Shown here: piece by piece, positions 8,089 through 17,840 of the stretch | How positions within the stretch are numbered: position 1 is the stretch's first letter | Layout: each line of letters begins with the position of its first letter | Assembly: GCF_001426505.1 (NCBI RefSeq) | Contig: NZ_LMEV01000020.1 | Coordinates: 343,910 to 407,909, forward strand | DNA from: Variovorax sp. Root473 | GTDB taxonomy: Bacteria > Pseudomonadota > Gammaproteobacteria > Burkholderiales > Burkholderiaceae_C | Length of the DNA: 64,000 nt | Direction of reading: 5' to 3' | Notes under the pieces: generated by a model | The model's input: only the letters and a program-made list of their open reading frames with translations | Database searches by the model: none | Told to the model about the DNA's origin: nothing | Made by a program: the position numbers and the translations under genes

Positions 8089-9906
8089 CTACGACGACGG
8101 CGTTGGTTGTTGCTGGGCCCGCAGCAGCACGCGCCGCAGGTCGTCCGGCTGCACCGGCTTGCGCAGCGCGTGCCAGCCGCGCGCGGCGGCCAGCTGCTGC
8201 GTGGCTTCGGTGATGTCGGCCGAGATCAAGGCGATGGTCAGCGTAGGCTTGCGCTGCGCCAGCCGCTCGGCCAGCGCGATGCCGTTGAACGCGCCGGGCA
8301 GGCGGATGTCGCACAGCGCGACGTCGAGCGCGTCCAGGTCGGCCAGCGCGAGCGCCTCGGCGGCGCTGGCGTAGACGCGCGGCGCCACATGCCAGTGCCG
8401 CAGCAGCGCGGAGAGGCTATCGGCCACCACGATGTTGTCTTCGACCACCAGCACGGCCAGCCCGGGGCGCAGCGCGGCGTCTGCGTCGGGTACGTCCATC
8501 GCCACGGTGGGCGCAGGCGCCGGCACGGTCGCCGCACCGGGCCGCGCGGCCGGCAGCTCGAAGCTGAAGACCGAGCCCTTGCCCGGCGCCGAACGCAGCG
8601 CGACCTCGATGCCCAGCTGCCCGGCCAGCCGTCGCACGATCGCCAGCCCCAGCCCGTGGCCGTGTTGCAGGTTCCGCTCCACGTTGCCGACCTGCTCGAA
8701 GTCGTCGAACACGCGCGCCTGCGATTCGGCCGCGATGCCGATGCCGCTGTCGCGCACCTCGATACGCCACGCACGCCCGGTGTCAGTGCCGGGCCGGCGG
8801 CGCGCCCGCACGGCCAGCAGCACGCGCCCGCGCGGGGTGAACTTGAGGGCGTTGTCCAGCAGGTTGGAGAGCACGCGGCGCAGCGCCACCGCGTCGGTCC
8901 AGGTCACCGCATCGGCCGGGCTGCGCACCGCGACGCGGCCTTCGCCGGCCTGGCGCGCCAGCTCGTTCAGCAGCGGCGCCAGCGCCACCGCCGCAGGGCG
9001 CAGCGGATCGACCGCGGCCTCGATGCGGCCGATTTCGAGCAGCTGGTTGGTCAGGCCCTCGAGCGCCTGCTGCGCGCGCGAGAGCGAGGCCACCGTGTGC
9101 TGCACGGCCGCGCTGTCGGTGCCGTGCTGCAGCTGCTGGCGCAGCACCTCGGCCTGCAGCCCGATGGCCATCACCGGCTGGCGCAGGTCGTGGTTGGCCG
9201 CCGAGAAGAAGCGCAGCCGCTCGGCCTGGGCCTGCTCGGAGGCGCGCAGGCCGGCCAGCGCCTGTTCGCGCAGCGTGCGCTCGTTCAGCCGCAGGCCGAT
9301 GTTCTCCTCGAGCTGGCGCGAATGGTCGGCCACCAGCTTCCACATCATCGCCGTGAGGCCGATGCCGATCACCGCGACGGCCATCATCACCGGCGCCCCG
9401 AGCCACAGCCCCGTGACGATCACCGGCGCCAGCAGCAGCGTGATGGCCAGCTGCGTGGCCGGCGTGTAGAACGACACCGAGAACGCCGACGACAGCGTCA
9501 TGCCCATGAGGATGAGGCCCAGCAGCAGCTGCAGATCGGGGCGCTCGGGGTTGAACAGCAGCACGCCCGCCAGGCCGTGCGCCAGCTCCCAGATGGCCGT
9601 GCGCAGCGTGTGCCGGCGCTGGGCCTCGCGCAGATTCGTGGGCGTGAACGGCTCGGGCAGGCGCTGCGCAAAGAAGCCGCGCATCACCGTGACACCGGTG
9701 ACCAGCGCCAGCCACACCAGCGCGCGCGCCGGCGAGAACTGCCAGGCGAAGAGCGCCGCCACGCCGCAGTTGAGCAGGTATTGCACCAGCAGCACCGGCC
9801 CGAGCGGGCGGATCGACAACCGCAGCACTTCGCACTGGATCGCGAAGCGGTGGTCGCCGTCGCGGGCGTCTGCCGGGGGGGCCGCGGAGGCGGGGGTGGG
9901 CGTCAT
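8089..9906 (-). CDS. Hybrid sensor histidine kinase/response regulator (membrane-bound)
   Basis: A 605-residue protein. The N-terminal 190 residues carry about five to six membrane segments with no large periplasmic loop. A short coiled region follows, then the H-box S-A-A-N-H-D-L-R-Q-P with phospho-acceptor His239. The HATPase domain has N-L-L-D-N-A-L-K-F (N box), D-S-G-I-G-I (G1) and G-H-G-L-G-L (G2). A C-terminal receiver domain has V-V-E-D-N and L-C-D-I-R-L-P with the acceptor Asp. The signal may be sensed within the membrane. No DNA-binding output regulator is adjacent, so phosphotransfer to a distant partner is likely. ATG 9906 was preferred over a TTG six bases upstream. It is divergent from the RNA methyltransferase gene. 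Confidence 0.93.
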   Translation of the reverse strand: MTPTPASAAPPADARDGDHRFAIQCEVLRLSIRPLGPVLLVQYLLNCGVAALFAWQFSPARALVWLALVTGVTVMRGFFAQRLPEPFTPTNLREAQRRHTLRTAIWELAHGLAGVLLFNPERPDLQLLLGLILMGMTLSSAFSVSFYTPATQLAITLLLAPVIVTGLWLGAPVMMAVAVIGIGLTAMMWKLVADHSRQLEENIGLRLNERTLREQALAGLRASEQAQAERLRFFSAANHDLRQPVMAIGLQAEVLRQQLQHGTDSAAVQHTVASLSRAQQALEGLTNQLLEIGRIEAAVDPLRPAAVALAPLLNELARQAGEGRVAVRSPADAVTWTDAVALRRVLSNLLDNALKFTPRGRVLLAVRARRRPGTDTGRAWRIEVRDSGIGIAAESQARVFDDFEQVGNVERNLQHGHGLGLAIVRRLAGQLGIEVALRSAPGKGSVFSFELPAARPGAATVPAPAPTVAMDVPDADAALRPGLAVLVVEDNIVVADSLSALLRHWHVAPRVYASAAEALALADLDALDVALCDIRLPGAFNGIALAERLAQRKPTLTIALISADITEATQQLAAARGWHALRKPVQPDDLRRVLLRAQQQPTPSS

Positions 9907-9987
9907 GGGCAAATCGACTATATAGAGAAGGCCCCAGCCCCGGCGACAATGGGGGCCCTTAGCGGGCTTCCCGATGGCCGACTTTCC

Positions 9988-11220
9988 GTGAACGATCTCT
10001 CATTTTTCCTGCCTTGCGCCGCCGGCGTCGAGGAATTCCTTGCCCAGGAGGTGCACGCCCTGACCGGCCGTGCCGGGCAGGACCTGCTCACCCTGCGCGG
10101 CGGCGTGCGCGTGCGTGCCGACTGGCGCGACGGCCTCAAGCTCAACCTGCACAGCCGGCTCGCGCAGCGCGTGCTGGTCGAACTGGCCCATGCGCCCTAC
10201 CGCAACGAGAACGACCTGTACGCCATCGCGAGCGGCGTGGCCTGGGAGATCTGGTTCACGCCCAAACAGACCTTCAAGATCGAGACCACGGCCCAGCACA
10301 GCCCGCTGCAGAGCCTGAACTTCGCCACGCTGCGCATCAAGGACGCCGTGGCCGATCGCTTCCGCGCCAAGGTCAACGGCGTGCGCCCCAGCATCGAGAC
10401 CCAGTGGCCCGACTGCCGCATCTTTGCGCACCTGACCACCGACACCTGCACGCTGTACATCGACACCTCGGGTGAGCCGCTGTTCAAGCGCGGCTGGCGC
10501 CAGGACAAGGGCGATGCCCCGCTGAAGGAAACCCTGGCCGCCGCCATGCTGGCCGCCAGCGGCTGGTGGAACCCCGAGACCGGCGAAGTCGCCAAGGCCC
10601 CGCTGTACGACCCCTGCTGCGGCAGCGGCACCATCGCCATCGAGGCCGCGCAGATCGCGCGCGGCATCGCCGCCGGATCGCTCAGGCGCTTCGGCTTCGA
10701 GAAGCTGCTGCCGTTCCAGGCGCACGTCTGGGCGGCGATCAAGAACGAGGCAGCCAACGCGCAGCACGCGAGCGACATCGCCGTCTTCGGCTCCGACGTG
10801 TCGCACCGCATGGTCGACTTCGCCGAGCGCAACGCGCAGCGCGCCGGCGTGTCCGATGCCATCGAGTTCCGCGGCGGCGACGCCCTGCAGCGCATGCCGC
10901 CGGCCGAGGGCGGCGTGATCATGCTCAACCCGCCGTACGGCGAGCGCATCGAGGTCGGCGGCGTGGCGCGCTTCGGCGCCCGCGAGGCCGCCCAGACCCC
11001 GGGGGATGGAGAGGGCGGCGATGGCGGCGACTTCTTTCCGCAGCTCGCCACCCACTGGAAGAAGAACTACGCAGGCTGGACCGCCTGGGTGCTCACGCCC
11101 GACCTGAAGCTGCCCAGGCAGATGCGCCTGAAAGAGTCGCGCCGCGTGCCGATGTGGAACGGCCCCATCGAATGCCGGCTGTTCCGCTTCGACATGGTGG
11201 CGGGCTCGGCGCGCAAGTGA
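9988..11220 (+). CDS. rlmL: THUMP-domain 23S rRNA guanine-N2 methyltransferase (RlmL-like)
   Basis: A 410-residue protein. An N-terminal THUMP RNA-binding region (about residues 1-160, with F-K-I-E-T and L-Y-I-D-T-S-G-E-P-L-F-K-R-G) precedes a Rossmann methyltransferase. Motif I is D-P-C-C-G-S-G-T at about residue 208 and the catalytic N-P-P-Y-G-E-R at about 314. It corresponds to the RlmL half of the E. coli RlmKL fusion, which makes m2G2445. Start choice: GTG 9988 gives the usual M-N-D-L-S-F-F-L-P-C opening, while ATG 9949 overlaps a -10-like GACAAT. A Gly/Asp-rich loop near residues 330-350 looks like an insertion. The stop overlaps the PIN gene start. Confidence 0.9.
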   Translation: MNDLSFFLPCAAGVEEFLAQEVHALTGRAGQDLLTLRGGVRVRADWRDGLKLNLHSRLAQRVLVELAHAPYRNENDLYAIASGVAWEIWFTPKQTFKIETTAQHSPLQSLNFATLRIKDAVADRFRAKVNGVRPSIETQWPDCRIFAHLTTDTCTLYIDTSGEPLFKRGWRQDKGDAPLKETLAAAMLAASGWWNPETGEVAKAPLYDPCCGSGTIAIEAAQIARGIAAGSLRRFGFEKLLPFQAHVWAAIKNEAANAQHASDIAVFGSDVSHRMVDFAERNAQRAGVSDAIEFRGGDALQRMPPAEGGVIMLNPPYGERIEVGGVARFGAREAAQTPGDGEGGDGGDFFPQLATHWKKNYAGWTAWVLTPDLKLPRQMRLKESRRVPMWNGPIECRLFRFDMVAGSARK

Positions 11221-11693
11221 GCGCACAGCCGGCCGTGGCGTTGGCGCCCGCGATCCCCGAAGAGGCCGTGGGAACCCCGGCGGTCGGGTGGGTCGTCATC
11301 GACACCAACATCGCCCTGGACCTGCTGGTCTTCGAAGACCCCGCCTGGGCGCCGCTGGTCGACGACCTCGCGCGCGGCGCGCTGCGCTGGCTGGCCACGC
11401 CCGCGATGCGCAGCGAACTGGAGCGCGTGCTCGGCTACCCGCTGATCGCGAGGCGCATGGCCCGGCGCGAACTGACGATCCCCGTCGTGCTCGCCGATTT
11501 CGATGCGCGCGTGCATCTGGTCACCGAGGTGCCCGCGCGTGCGCCGTGCGTGTGCAGCGATCCGGACGACCAGGTGTTCATCGACCTGTCGGTCGCCTAC
11601 GGAGCGCAGCTGTTGAGCAAGGACAAGGCGGTGCTGTCGATGAAGAAACGGCTGGCACTGCAGGGCGTGGCGGTGCGGGCGGCGCTGGCATAG
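11217..11693 (+). CDS. PIN-domain protein (putative ribonuclease, toxin-like family)
   Basis: A 158-residue PIN-domain protein of the COG1569 type. V-V-I-D-T-N-I with Asp29 gives the first catalytic acid, R-S-E-L-E-R-V-L the second, and S-D-P-D-D-Q-V-F-I-D the C-terminal acidic cluster. PIN domains are metal-dependent RNases and many are toxins of toxin-antitoxin pairs. No antitoxin-sized gene lies beside it: upstream is the rRNA methyltransferase, overlapped by GTGA, and downstream is a convergent gene. Coupling to an rRNA-modifying enzyme suggests either an RNA-processing role or a solitary toxin remnant. Start chosen at GTG 11217 because of the overlap; the first 25 residues are a weakly conserved Ala/Pro-rich leader. 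Confidence 0.82.
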   Translation: MSAQPAVALAPAIPEEAVGTPAVGWVVIDTNIALDLLVFEDPAWAPLVDDLARGALRWLATPAMRSELERVLGYPLIARRMARRELTIPVVLADFDARVHLVTEVPARAPCVCSDPDDQVFIDLSVAYGAQLLSKDKAVLSMKKRLALQGVAVRAALA

Positions 11694-11709
11694 GCCACGC
11701 CGATCCGTC

Positions 11710-12624
11710 TCAGCCCTTGTTCACCTCGTACCACTGCCCCAGCAACCGCGCCACCGCCCGCACGCGCTGCGTATCGCGTCCCCACCGCCGGCTGGCCGGC
11801 AGCTTTTGCGCCCATTTCATGCGCCGCGCCGCGTTCGCGATGCGCTCGCGCACTTCCTCGTTCACGCCGCCAAGCGCCGCATGCCAGTGCTGGCCCGCCG
11901 CCTGCGGCGCGGCGGCCTCCAGCATCATGGCCGTGGAGTGCAGGTAGCTGAGCCAGTCGCGCGCCTGGCACTCGGCCAGCGTCATGACTTCGGCGGGGTC
12001 GTCCTCGAAATCGATGTAGCCGATCACGCCGTCGGGGCACTGCACGAGGTTGCGGTCGAAGGCCTGGCTCAGGTGCTGGCCGCGCAGGTGCACGGCGGCG
12101 ATGGCGGCCAGGCCTTCGCGCCACACGGCGAGCAGGGCGGCCGGACCGGCGGCGGCGGCCTGGTCGATGCGCTCTTGCAGCACCACGGTCGCACGGCCGC
12201 TTTCGCCGAGGTCGGAAATCAACAGGCCATCGGCTTGCTCTGCCAGCACCACGGGCACGCGCAGGCCTGCAGCGGCCAGTTGCTTCAGGCGCCGGGCCTC
12301 GGTGGCAATGGCGGCTTCGCCGCCCGGATTGGGCACGGGTTTGATCACGTCGAGGCCGGCCAGGCGCGCGACCAGCGCCATCACGCGGTAGCCCCACTTC
12401 CCGTGGCGCGGACCCGCCTTCTTGAGCCAGACACGTTCGCTGCCGAAACGGTGGCTGGCCACGTTCTTGGCCTGTTTGGGCAGCGTCACGCGCAGGAATT
12501 CGGCGTAGTCGCCGGGCGCAGACGGCGCCGCGCCTGAAGCGTCCTCGAGCGGCGCGGGCGCCGATGCGGCGCCCCGTTGGCTGTACAGGCGCGTCGCGGC
12601 GCCTCCTCGTCTCAGTGGATTCAT
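11710..12624 (-). CDS. Kinase-fold protein (Kdo-kinase/WaaP/Bud32-like), function unknown
   Basis: A 304-residue protein I read as a small divergent kinase. V-W-L-K-K offers a strand-3 lysine, E-A-R-R-L-K-Q-L a helix-C glutamate, and H-L-R-G-Q-H-L followed by F-D-R-N resembles a catalytic loop ending in the metal-binding Asn. I-G-Y-I-D-F-E-D takes the place of the DFG motif. This arrangement occurs in LPS-core (Kdo/heptose) kinases and in Bud32/RIO proteins, though the usual catalytic H-x-D is not clear, so activity is uncertain. Its start overlaps the stop of the glutamate-synthase-family gene by ATGA, so they form one transcript. The first 35 residues look disordered. Confidence 0.65.
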   Translation of the reverse strand: MNPLRRGGAATRLYSQRGAASAPAPLEDASGAAPSAPGDYAEFLRVTLPKQAKNVASHRFGSERVWLKKAGPRHGKWGYRVMALVARLAGLDVIKPVPNPGGEAAIATEARRLKQLAAAGLRVPVVLAEQADGLLISDLGESGRATVVLQERIDQAAAAGPAALLAVWREGLAAIAAVHLRGQHLSQAFDRNLVQCPDGVIGYIDFEDDPAEVMTLAECQARDWLSYLHSTAMMLEAAAPQAAGQHWHAALGGVNEEVRERIANAARRMKWAQKLPASRRWGRDTQRVRAVARLLGQWYEVNKG

Positions 12625-14327
12625 GCGGCCATGGCATAGCCCGGCGCCGCCAGCCCGTAAGGGCCCTGCGTCACGGGCTGGAAACTCTGTGCACTGGCCA
12701 GCGGCCAGTAGGTGCGGAACACGGTGTGCTGGTGGTCGAGCGGCCCGAGCAGCGCGCCGGGCTGCACCTGCATCACCAGGTTGCTCAACAGGCGCACCTC
12801 GGTGTCGGAGATGCGGCGCACGATGTGGTGCGCGGTGATCTGCTGCGGATGGTCCAGGCCCGCGGCCTGCACCAGCTCCTGCAGCGCATGCAGCGTGCTG
12901 CGGTGGAAGTTGCGCACGCGATCGGCCTTGGTCGGCACCACCAGCGCCTGCTGGCGCACCGGGTCCTGCGTGGTCACGCCGGTCGGGCAGTGGCCGGTGT
13001 GGCAGCTCTGCGCCTGGATGCAGCCCAGCGCCATCATGAAACCGCGCGCCGCGTTGCACCAGTCGGCGCCCAGCGCCATCATGCGCGCCACGTCGAAGGC
13101 AGTGATCACCTTGGCGGCGCAGCCGATCTTGATGCGGTGGCGCAGGTTCACGCCGATCAGCGTGTTGTGCACCAGCAGCAGGCCTTCCTGCAGCGGCGCG
13201 CCGACGTGATCGCTGAACTCGACCGGCGCCGCGCCCGTGCCGCCCTCGGCGCCGTCGACCACGATGAAGTCGGGCGTGATGCCGGTGGCCTGCATCGCCT
13301 TGACGATGCCGAACCATTCCCACGGGTGGCCGAGGCAGAACTTGAAGCCGGTCGGCTTGCCGCCCGACAGCTCGCGCAGCCTGGCGATGAAATGCATCAT
13401 CTCGGTCGGCGTGGAGAACGCGCTGTGCGACGAGGGCGAGACGCAGTCCACGCCCACCGGCACGCCGCGCGCCGCCGCGATCTCGGGCGTGACCTTGGCC
13501 GCCGGCAGCACGCCGCCGTGGCCGGGCTTGGCGCCCTGGCTGAGCTTGATCTCGATCATCTTCACCTGCGGGTCGCGCGCATTGGCGGTGAAGCGCTCGG
13601 CGTTGAAGGTGCCGTCGTCGTTGCGGCAGCCGAAGTAGCCCGAGCCGATTTCCCAGATGAGGTCGCCGCCGTGCACGCGGTGGTGCTGCGAGATCGAGCC
13701 CTCGCCCGTGTCGTGCGCAAAGCCACCCATCTGCGCACCCTGGTTCAGCGCCAGGATGGCGTTGGCCGACAAGGCGCCGAAGCTCATCGCCGAGATGTTG
13801 AAAACGCTTGCGCTGTAAGGCTGCGTGCAGACCTGCGCCGGGTTCGCATCGGCCGGCTGCGGCGTGCCGCCGATCACGATGCGGAAATCGTGCCCGTCCA
13901 GCTTCGTGGGCTGCATCGAGTGATTGATCCACTCGTAGCCTGCGGCCGACACGTTCAGCTGCGTGCCGAAGGGCCGGTTGTCGGGCTCGCCCTTGGCGCG
14001 CTGGTACACCAGCGAGCGCTGGGCGCGCGAGAACGGCGCGGCCTCGGCGTCGCTTTCGATGAAGTACTGGCGGATCTCGGGGCGGATGAATTCGAGCAGA
14101 AAGCGCAGGTGCCCGATGACCGGGTAGTTGCGCAGGATGGCGTGGCGCGCCTGGCGCAGGTCGTGCACGCCGGTGCCCGTGAGCACCGCGAAAACGACCA
14201 CGCCGACCCAGGCAAGCCACAGGTGTGGCGAGGCCAGAACCATCGCCAGGCAGGCCACCAAGCCGAGTACACACAGGGCGAACGCGCTGTAGCGTGCGGG
14301 AAACGGAATAATCGTGGGCATGGTCAT
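12621..14327 (-). CDS. FMN-binding glutamate synthase family protein, membrane-anchored
   Basis: A 568-residue protein. Two hydrophobic segments in the first 55 residues anchor it to the membrane. The rest matches the FMN/Fe-S domain of GltB: M-S-F-G-A-L-S, the H-x-R-V-H-G-G-D-L-I-W-E-I-G-S-G-Y-F-G-C region, K-P-G-H-G-G, the D-G-A-E-G-G-T-G-A-A-P loop and a C-x5-C-x4-C cluster (C-I-Q-A-Q-S-C-H-T-G-H-C) typical of the 3Fe-4S site. The amidotransferase domain of true glutamate synthase is missing, so the substrate is unknown. It is divergent from the SEC-C gene with 63 bases between, and overlaps the downstream kinase-fold gene by ATGA. Confidence 0.88.
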   Translation of the reverse strand: MTMPTIIPFPARYSAFALCVLGLVACLAMVLASPHLWLAWVGVVVFAVLTGTGVHDLRQARHAILRNYPVIGHLRFLLEFIRPEIRQYFIESDAEAAPFSRAQRSLVYQRAKGEPDNRPFGTQLNVSAAGYEWINHSMQPTKLDGHDFRIVIGGTPQPADANPAQVCTQPYSASVFNISAMSFGALSANAILALNQGAQMGGFAHDTGEGSISQHHRVHGGDLIWEIGSGYFGCRNDDGTFNAERFTANARDPQVKMIEIKLSQGAKPGHGGVLPAAKVTPEIAAARGVPVGVDCVSPSSHSAFSTPTEMMHFIARLRELSGGKPTGFKFCLGHPWEWFGIVKAMQATGITPDFIVVDGAEGGTGAAPVEFSDHVGAPLQEGLLLVHNTLIGVNLRHRIKIGCAAKVITAFDVARMMALGADWCNAARGFMMALGCIQAQSCHTGHCPTGVTTQDPVRQQALVVPTKADRVRNFHRSTLHALQELVQAAGLDHPQQITAHHIVRRISDTEVRLLSNLVMQVQPGALLGPLDHQHTVFRTYWPLASAQSFQPVTQGPYGLAAPGYAMAA

Positions 14328-14390
14328 CAGATGTCGGCAGGAGCCTGCTGCATCATAGAGGGCTGCTCCCAACCTGCCGTGACTGCTGCC

Positions 14391-15185
<795 letters not shown>

Positions 15186-15218
15186 GCGGGCACGGTCCTC
15201 CGGCGATCGCCCCTGTCC

Positions 15219-16457
15219 ATGAGCCCCACGCCCGCAGCACAGCCTCTGACATCCCGCGCCGCCTGGGTCATGGTCCTGGCGTTGTGTGCGGGTGTCGCGC
15301 TGAGCCAGGCGTTCCGCACCGTGGGCGCCATCATGGCCAGTCCGCTGCAGGCGGACTTTCATCTTTCCGCCCAGGCCCTCGGGATCTTCTCGGGGGCTTT
15401 TCACTTTGCGTTCGGCGCGATGCAGCTCTTCATGGGCATCGGCATCGACCTGCACGGCGTGCGCCGCACCGTGCTCGTGGCCTTTCCGGTCGCGATCGCG
15501 GGCGCGCTGCTGTCGGCCGTGTCGTCGAACTACCTCGTGCTCGTGGCCGGGCAGGCGCTCATCGGCGTCGGCTGCGCGCCGGCCTTCCTGGTGTGCACGG
15601 TGTTCATCGCGCGGCACTTTCCGGCGGCGCGTTTTGCGACCGTCTCGGGCATGGTGCTGGCCATCGGCGGCCTGGGCATGCTGGCCACCGGCACGCCGCT
15701 CGCGTGGCTGGTGCAGGCGTACTCGTGGCGCGCAGGCTTCCTGGTGCTCTCGTTGGCATCGGCGCTGGCCTGGCTCGCGATCTGGCGCTGGGTGCACGAG
15801 CCCGCGTCGGCCGTGCCGCAGCAGAAAGAGTCGATTCCCGCTGCGGTGCGCCAGTTCGGCGCGCTGTTCGCCATGCCGCACACGCTCGGCATCATGGTGC
15901 TGGGCGCGGTGACGTACGCGGCCTTCATCTCGCTGCGCGGGCTGTGGCTCGGTCCGCTGATGATGGAACGCCACGGCTACTCGCTGGTGCAGAGCGGCAA
16001 CGTCGCGCTCGTGGTGTCGGTGATCTCGCTGTTCGGCGCGCCGCTGTTCGGCCGCCTCGACCGCGACGGTGCCGCGCGCCGCCGCTGGATCGTGGCCTGC
16101 GGCCTCGTCTACGCCGGGCTGTTCGCGCTCATCGCCGTGCTGCACTCCGCCTGGCTCGACATCGCGGGCATGGTGCTCATCGGCGTGCTCTCGGGCTTCA
16201 TCGTCTGGCAGTACGCCGACGTGCGCGTGGCCTACCCGGCCGCGCTCACGGGCCGCGCGATGGCGGTCTTCACCATGGCGATGTTCCTGGGCGTCGCGTT
16301 CATGCAGTGGGGCACGGGCGTGGCCGCCTCGGTGGCCGCGGCGCACGGCGGTGATCCGCTGACCGCCGTGCTGGCAGTCATTGCGGTGCTGCTGGTGATC
16401 GGCGTCGCCGCCTTCGCTTGGCTGCCCGCGCCGAAGGCGGCTTCCGTCAGATCTTGA
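15219..16457 (+). CDS. MFS transporter
   Basis: A 412-residue membrane protein with about 12 hydrophobic segments. After helix 2 it carries the MFS loop G-I-D-L-H-G-V-R-R, a variant of the D-R-x-G-R-R motif; in helix 4 it has a G-x2-L-I-G-V-G-C stretch. The length is normal for a 12-helix MFS carrier. It starts 33 bases after the SEC-C gene on the same strand and may be cotranscribed. The last 11 bases overlap the convergent GNAT gene. No regulator or enzyme beside it suggests a substrate. Confidence 0.87.
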   Translation: MSPTPAAQPLTSRAAWVMVLALCAGVALSQAFRTVGAIMASPLQADFHLSAQALGIFSGAFHFAFGAMQLFMGIGIDLHGVRRTVLVAFPVAIAGALLSAVSSNYLVLVAGQALIGVGCAPAFLVCTVFIARHFPAARFATVSGMVLAIGGLGMLATGTPLAWLVQAYSWRAGFLVLSLASALAWLAIWRWVHEPASAVPQQKESIPAAVRQFGALFAMPHTLGIMVLGAVTYAAFISLRGLWLGPLMMERHGYSLVQSGNVALVVSVISLFGAPLFGRLDRDGAARRRWIVACGLVYAGLFALIAVLHSAWLDIAGMVLIGVLSGFIVWQYADVRVAYPAALTGRAMAVFTMAMFLGVAFMQWGTGVAASVAAAHGGDPLTAVLAVIAVLLVIGVAAFAWLPAPKAASVRS

Positions 16458-16767
16458 AGGCGCGCTGGATGTCCGGCCGGACCAGGTCGGCGTACTCGCG
16501 GTGCTTGCGGATGTAGCCCGCGATGAACTGGCACACCGGAATCACATGCCGCCCGGCGGCGCGCGCCTCGTCGAGCACGTGCCTCGCAATGCCCGAACCC
16601 ACGCCCTTGCCCTCATGCTCGGGCAGCACCTCGGTGTGCGTGAACATGATCGCGTCGGTCAGCAGGTTGTACTCGGCATAGGCCGCGAGCTTGCCGTCGA
16701 GCGCAGCCTCGTAGCGGTGCTGCGCTTCGTTGTTGGTGAAGGTGAGTGCGATCGAAGGTGTGGTCAT
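16447..16767 (-). CDS. Small GNAT-type N-acetyltransferase
   Basis: A 106-residue protein of the short GCN5-related (YjdJ-like) family. T-H-T-E-V-L-P-E-H-E-G-K-G-V-G-S-G-I-A contains the acetyl-CoA-binding E-G-K-G-V-G motif, and C-Q-F-I-A-G-Y-I-R-K-H-R-E-Y near the C-terminus is characteristic of this group. These proteins bind acetyl-CoA but few substrates are known. Its ATG overlaps the stop of the NTF2-like gene by ATGA, so the two are one unit. At the other end it runs into the MFS gene tail by 11 bases. Confidence 0.87.
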   Translation of the reverse strand: MTTPSIALTFTNNEAQHRYEAALDGKLAAYAEYNLLTDAIMFTHTEVLPEHEGKGVGSGIARHVLDEARAAGRHVIPVCQFIAGYIRKHREYADLVRPDIQRAFKI

Positions 16768-17264
16768 GAGGGTTGGCGTGCAAGAAAGTTGGCGAGATTG
16801 GCAGCCGCCGTGGCGCGCACCTTGTTGCGCAGCATCGGCGTCCAGCCCAGCAGCAGGCCCGGCGTGCCCAGCGCCTGCCGCGACCAGGTCCAGAACGGGA
16901 AGCTGTCGCGGTGCGTGGCGATGAGGCCGTCGGGCGTGAAGGTGAAGCGCGCGTCGATGCTGTTGTCGACCAGGCGGCCGGTGGCGCTGAAGCGGTAATG
17001 GGCGTCCCAGTGGGCGCTGCCGGTGGTGGCGTCGGCCTGCACGTCGCGCCAGTTCAGGCGCCACACATCGGCGCCCTTGGCCTTCGTGGCGTCGCACAGC
17101 ATGCGCCACATGCCACCGATCTCGCGCCGGCCGCGCAGCGAAAAAGCCTCGTCGTCGAACACCGCGTCGGGCGCGTAGCAGGTGGCCATGGTGGCGGCGT
17201 CGAGTTGCGAGAACGCGCTGTAGAAGCGCTCGATGGTCTCGGCGTGGATGGCTGCTGTGGTCAT
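16764..17264 (-). CDS. Nuclear transport factor 2-like (SnoaL-type) protein
   Basis: A 166-residue protein with an NTF2-like cone fold. It opens with I-E-R-F-Y-S-A-F-S-Q-L-D-A-A-T-M-A-T-C-Y-A-P-D-A-V-F, the usual helix pair and first strand, and has W-D-A-H-Y-R-F-S and H-R-D-S-F-P-F-W further on. Members are small-molecule isomerases, hydrolases or binding proteins, and nothing here fixes which. A basic C-terminal tail follows the domain. It is translationally coupled to the downstream GNAT protein, which may mean they act on related molecules, but this is only inference. Confidence 0.8.
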   Translation of the reverse strand: MTTAAIHAETIERFYSAFSQLDAATMATCYAPDAVFDDEAFSLRGRREIGGMWRMLCDATKAKGADVWRLNWRDVQADATTGSAHWDAHYRFSATGRLVDNSIDARFTFTPDGLIATHRDSFPFWTWSRQALGTPGLLLGWTPMLRNKVRATAAANLANFLARQPS

Positions 17265-17310
17265 GAAACCTCGCGGTGGTGATGTCGGATCATCGTCGGA
17301 TGCGGCGCGA

Positions 17311-17835
17311 TCAGCGTGGCAGGAGTTGGATCAGCGTCTGCAGCGCGTAGTGCACCGTGGCTGCGCGCACGGCGGCGCGGTCGCCGTCGAAGCGGCGGCG
17401 CTCGGTGCGCACCTGCCCGTCGACCGACCAGCCGAACCACACCGTGCCCACGGGCTTGTCGGGCGAGCCGCCTGTGGGGCCGGCCACACCTGTCACGGCC
17501 ACGGACGCACGCGCCGGGGCGCCGCGGGCAATGGCGCCTTCGGCCATCGCGCGCGCCACGGGCTCGCTGACCGCGCCGTGGGCGTCGATCAGCGCGGCGT
17601 CCACGCCCAGCATCTCGGTCTTCGCGGCGTTCGAGTAGGTGACAAAGCCGCGCTCGAACCACGCGCTGGAGCCCGCGAGGTCGGTGCAGGCGCCGGCGAT
17701 CAGGCCGCCGGTGCAGCTTTCGGCGGTGGCCATCATCCAGCCCCGGGCCTGCAGCCGCTCGGCCAGCGTGGCGACGAGCGCGGGTGTGTCGTGTTCGGCC
17801 AGCGCGGAGGCGTTGGAAGGAGTGAAGGATTCCAT
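17311..17835 (-). CDS. pncC: CinA-type nicotinamide-nucleotide amidohydrolase
   Basis: A 174-residue protein equal to the C-terminal domain of CinA. Diagnostic are A-T-A-E-S-C-T-G-G-L-I-A-G near residue 35, the Y-S-N-A-A-K-T-E-M-L-G-V segment and V-T-G-V-A-G-P-T-G-G-S. These enzymes hydrolyse nicotinamide mononucleotide to nicotinate mononucleotide in pyridine-nucleotide recycling. The N-terminal MocR-like half of full CinA is absent, as in PncC. A GTG at 17844 would overlap the pgpA stop (GTGA) and add three residues; either start is possible. It follows pgpA directly, the usual betaproteobacterial order. Confidence 0.92.
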   Translation of the reverse strand: MESFTPSNASALAEHDTPALVATLAERLQARGWMMATAESCTGGLIAGACTDLAGSSAWFERGFVTYSNAAKTEMLGVDAALIDAHGAVSEPVARAMAEGAIARGAPARASVAVTGVAGPTGGSPDKPVGTVWFGWSVDGQVRTERRRFDGDRAAVRAATVHYALQTLIQLLPR

Positions 17836-17840
17836 CGGGT

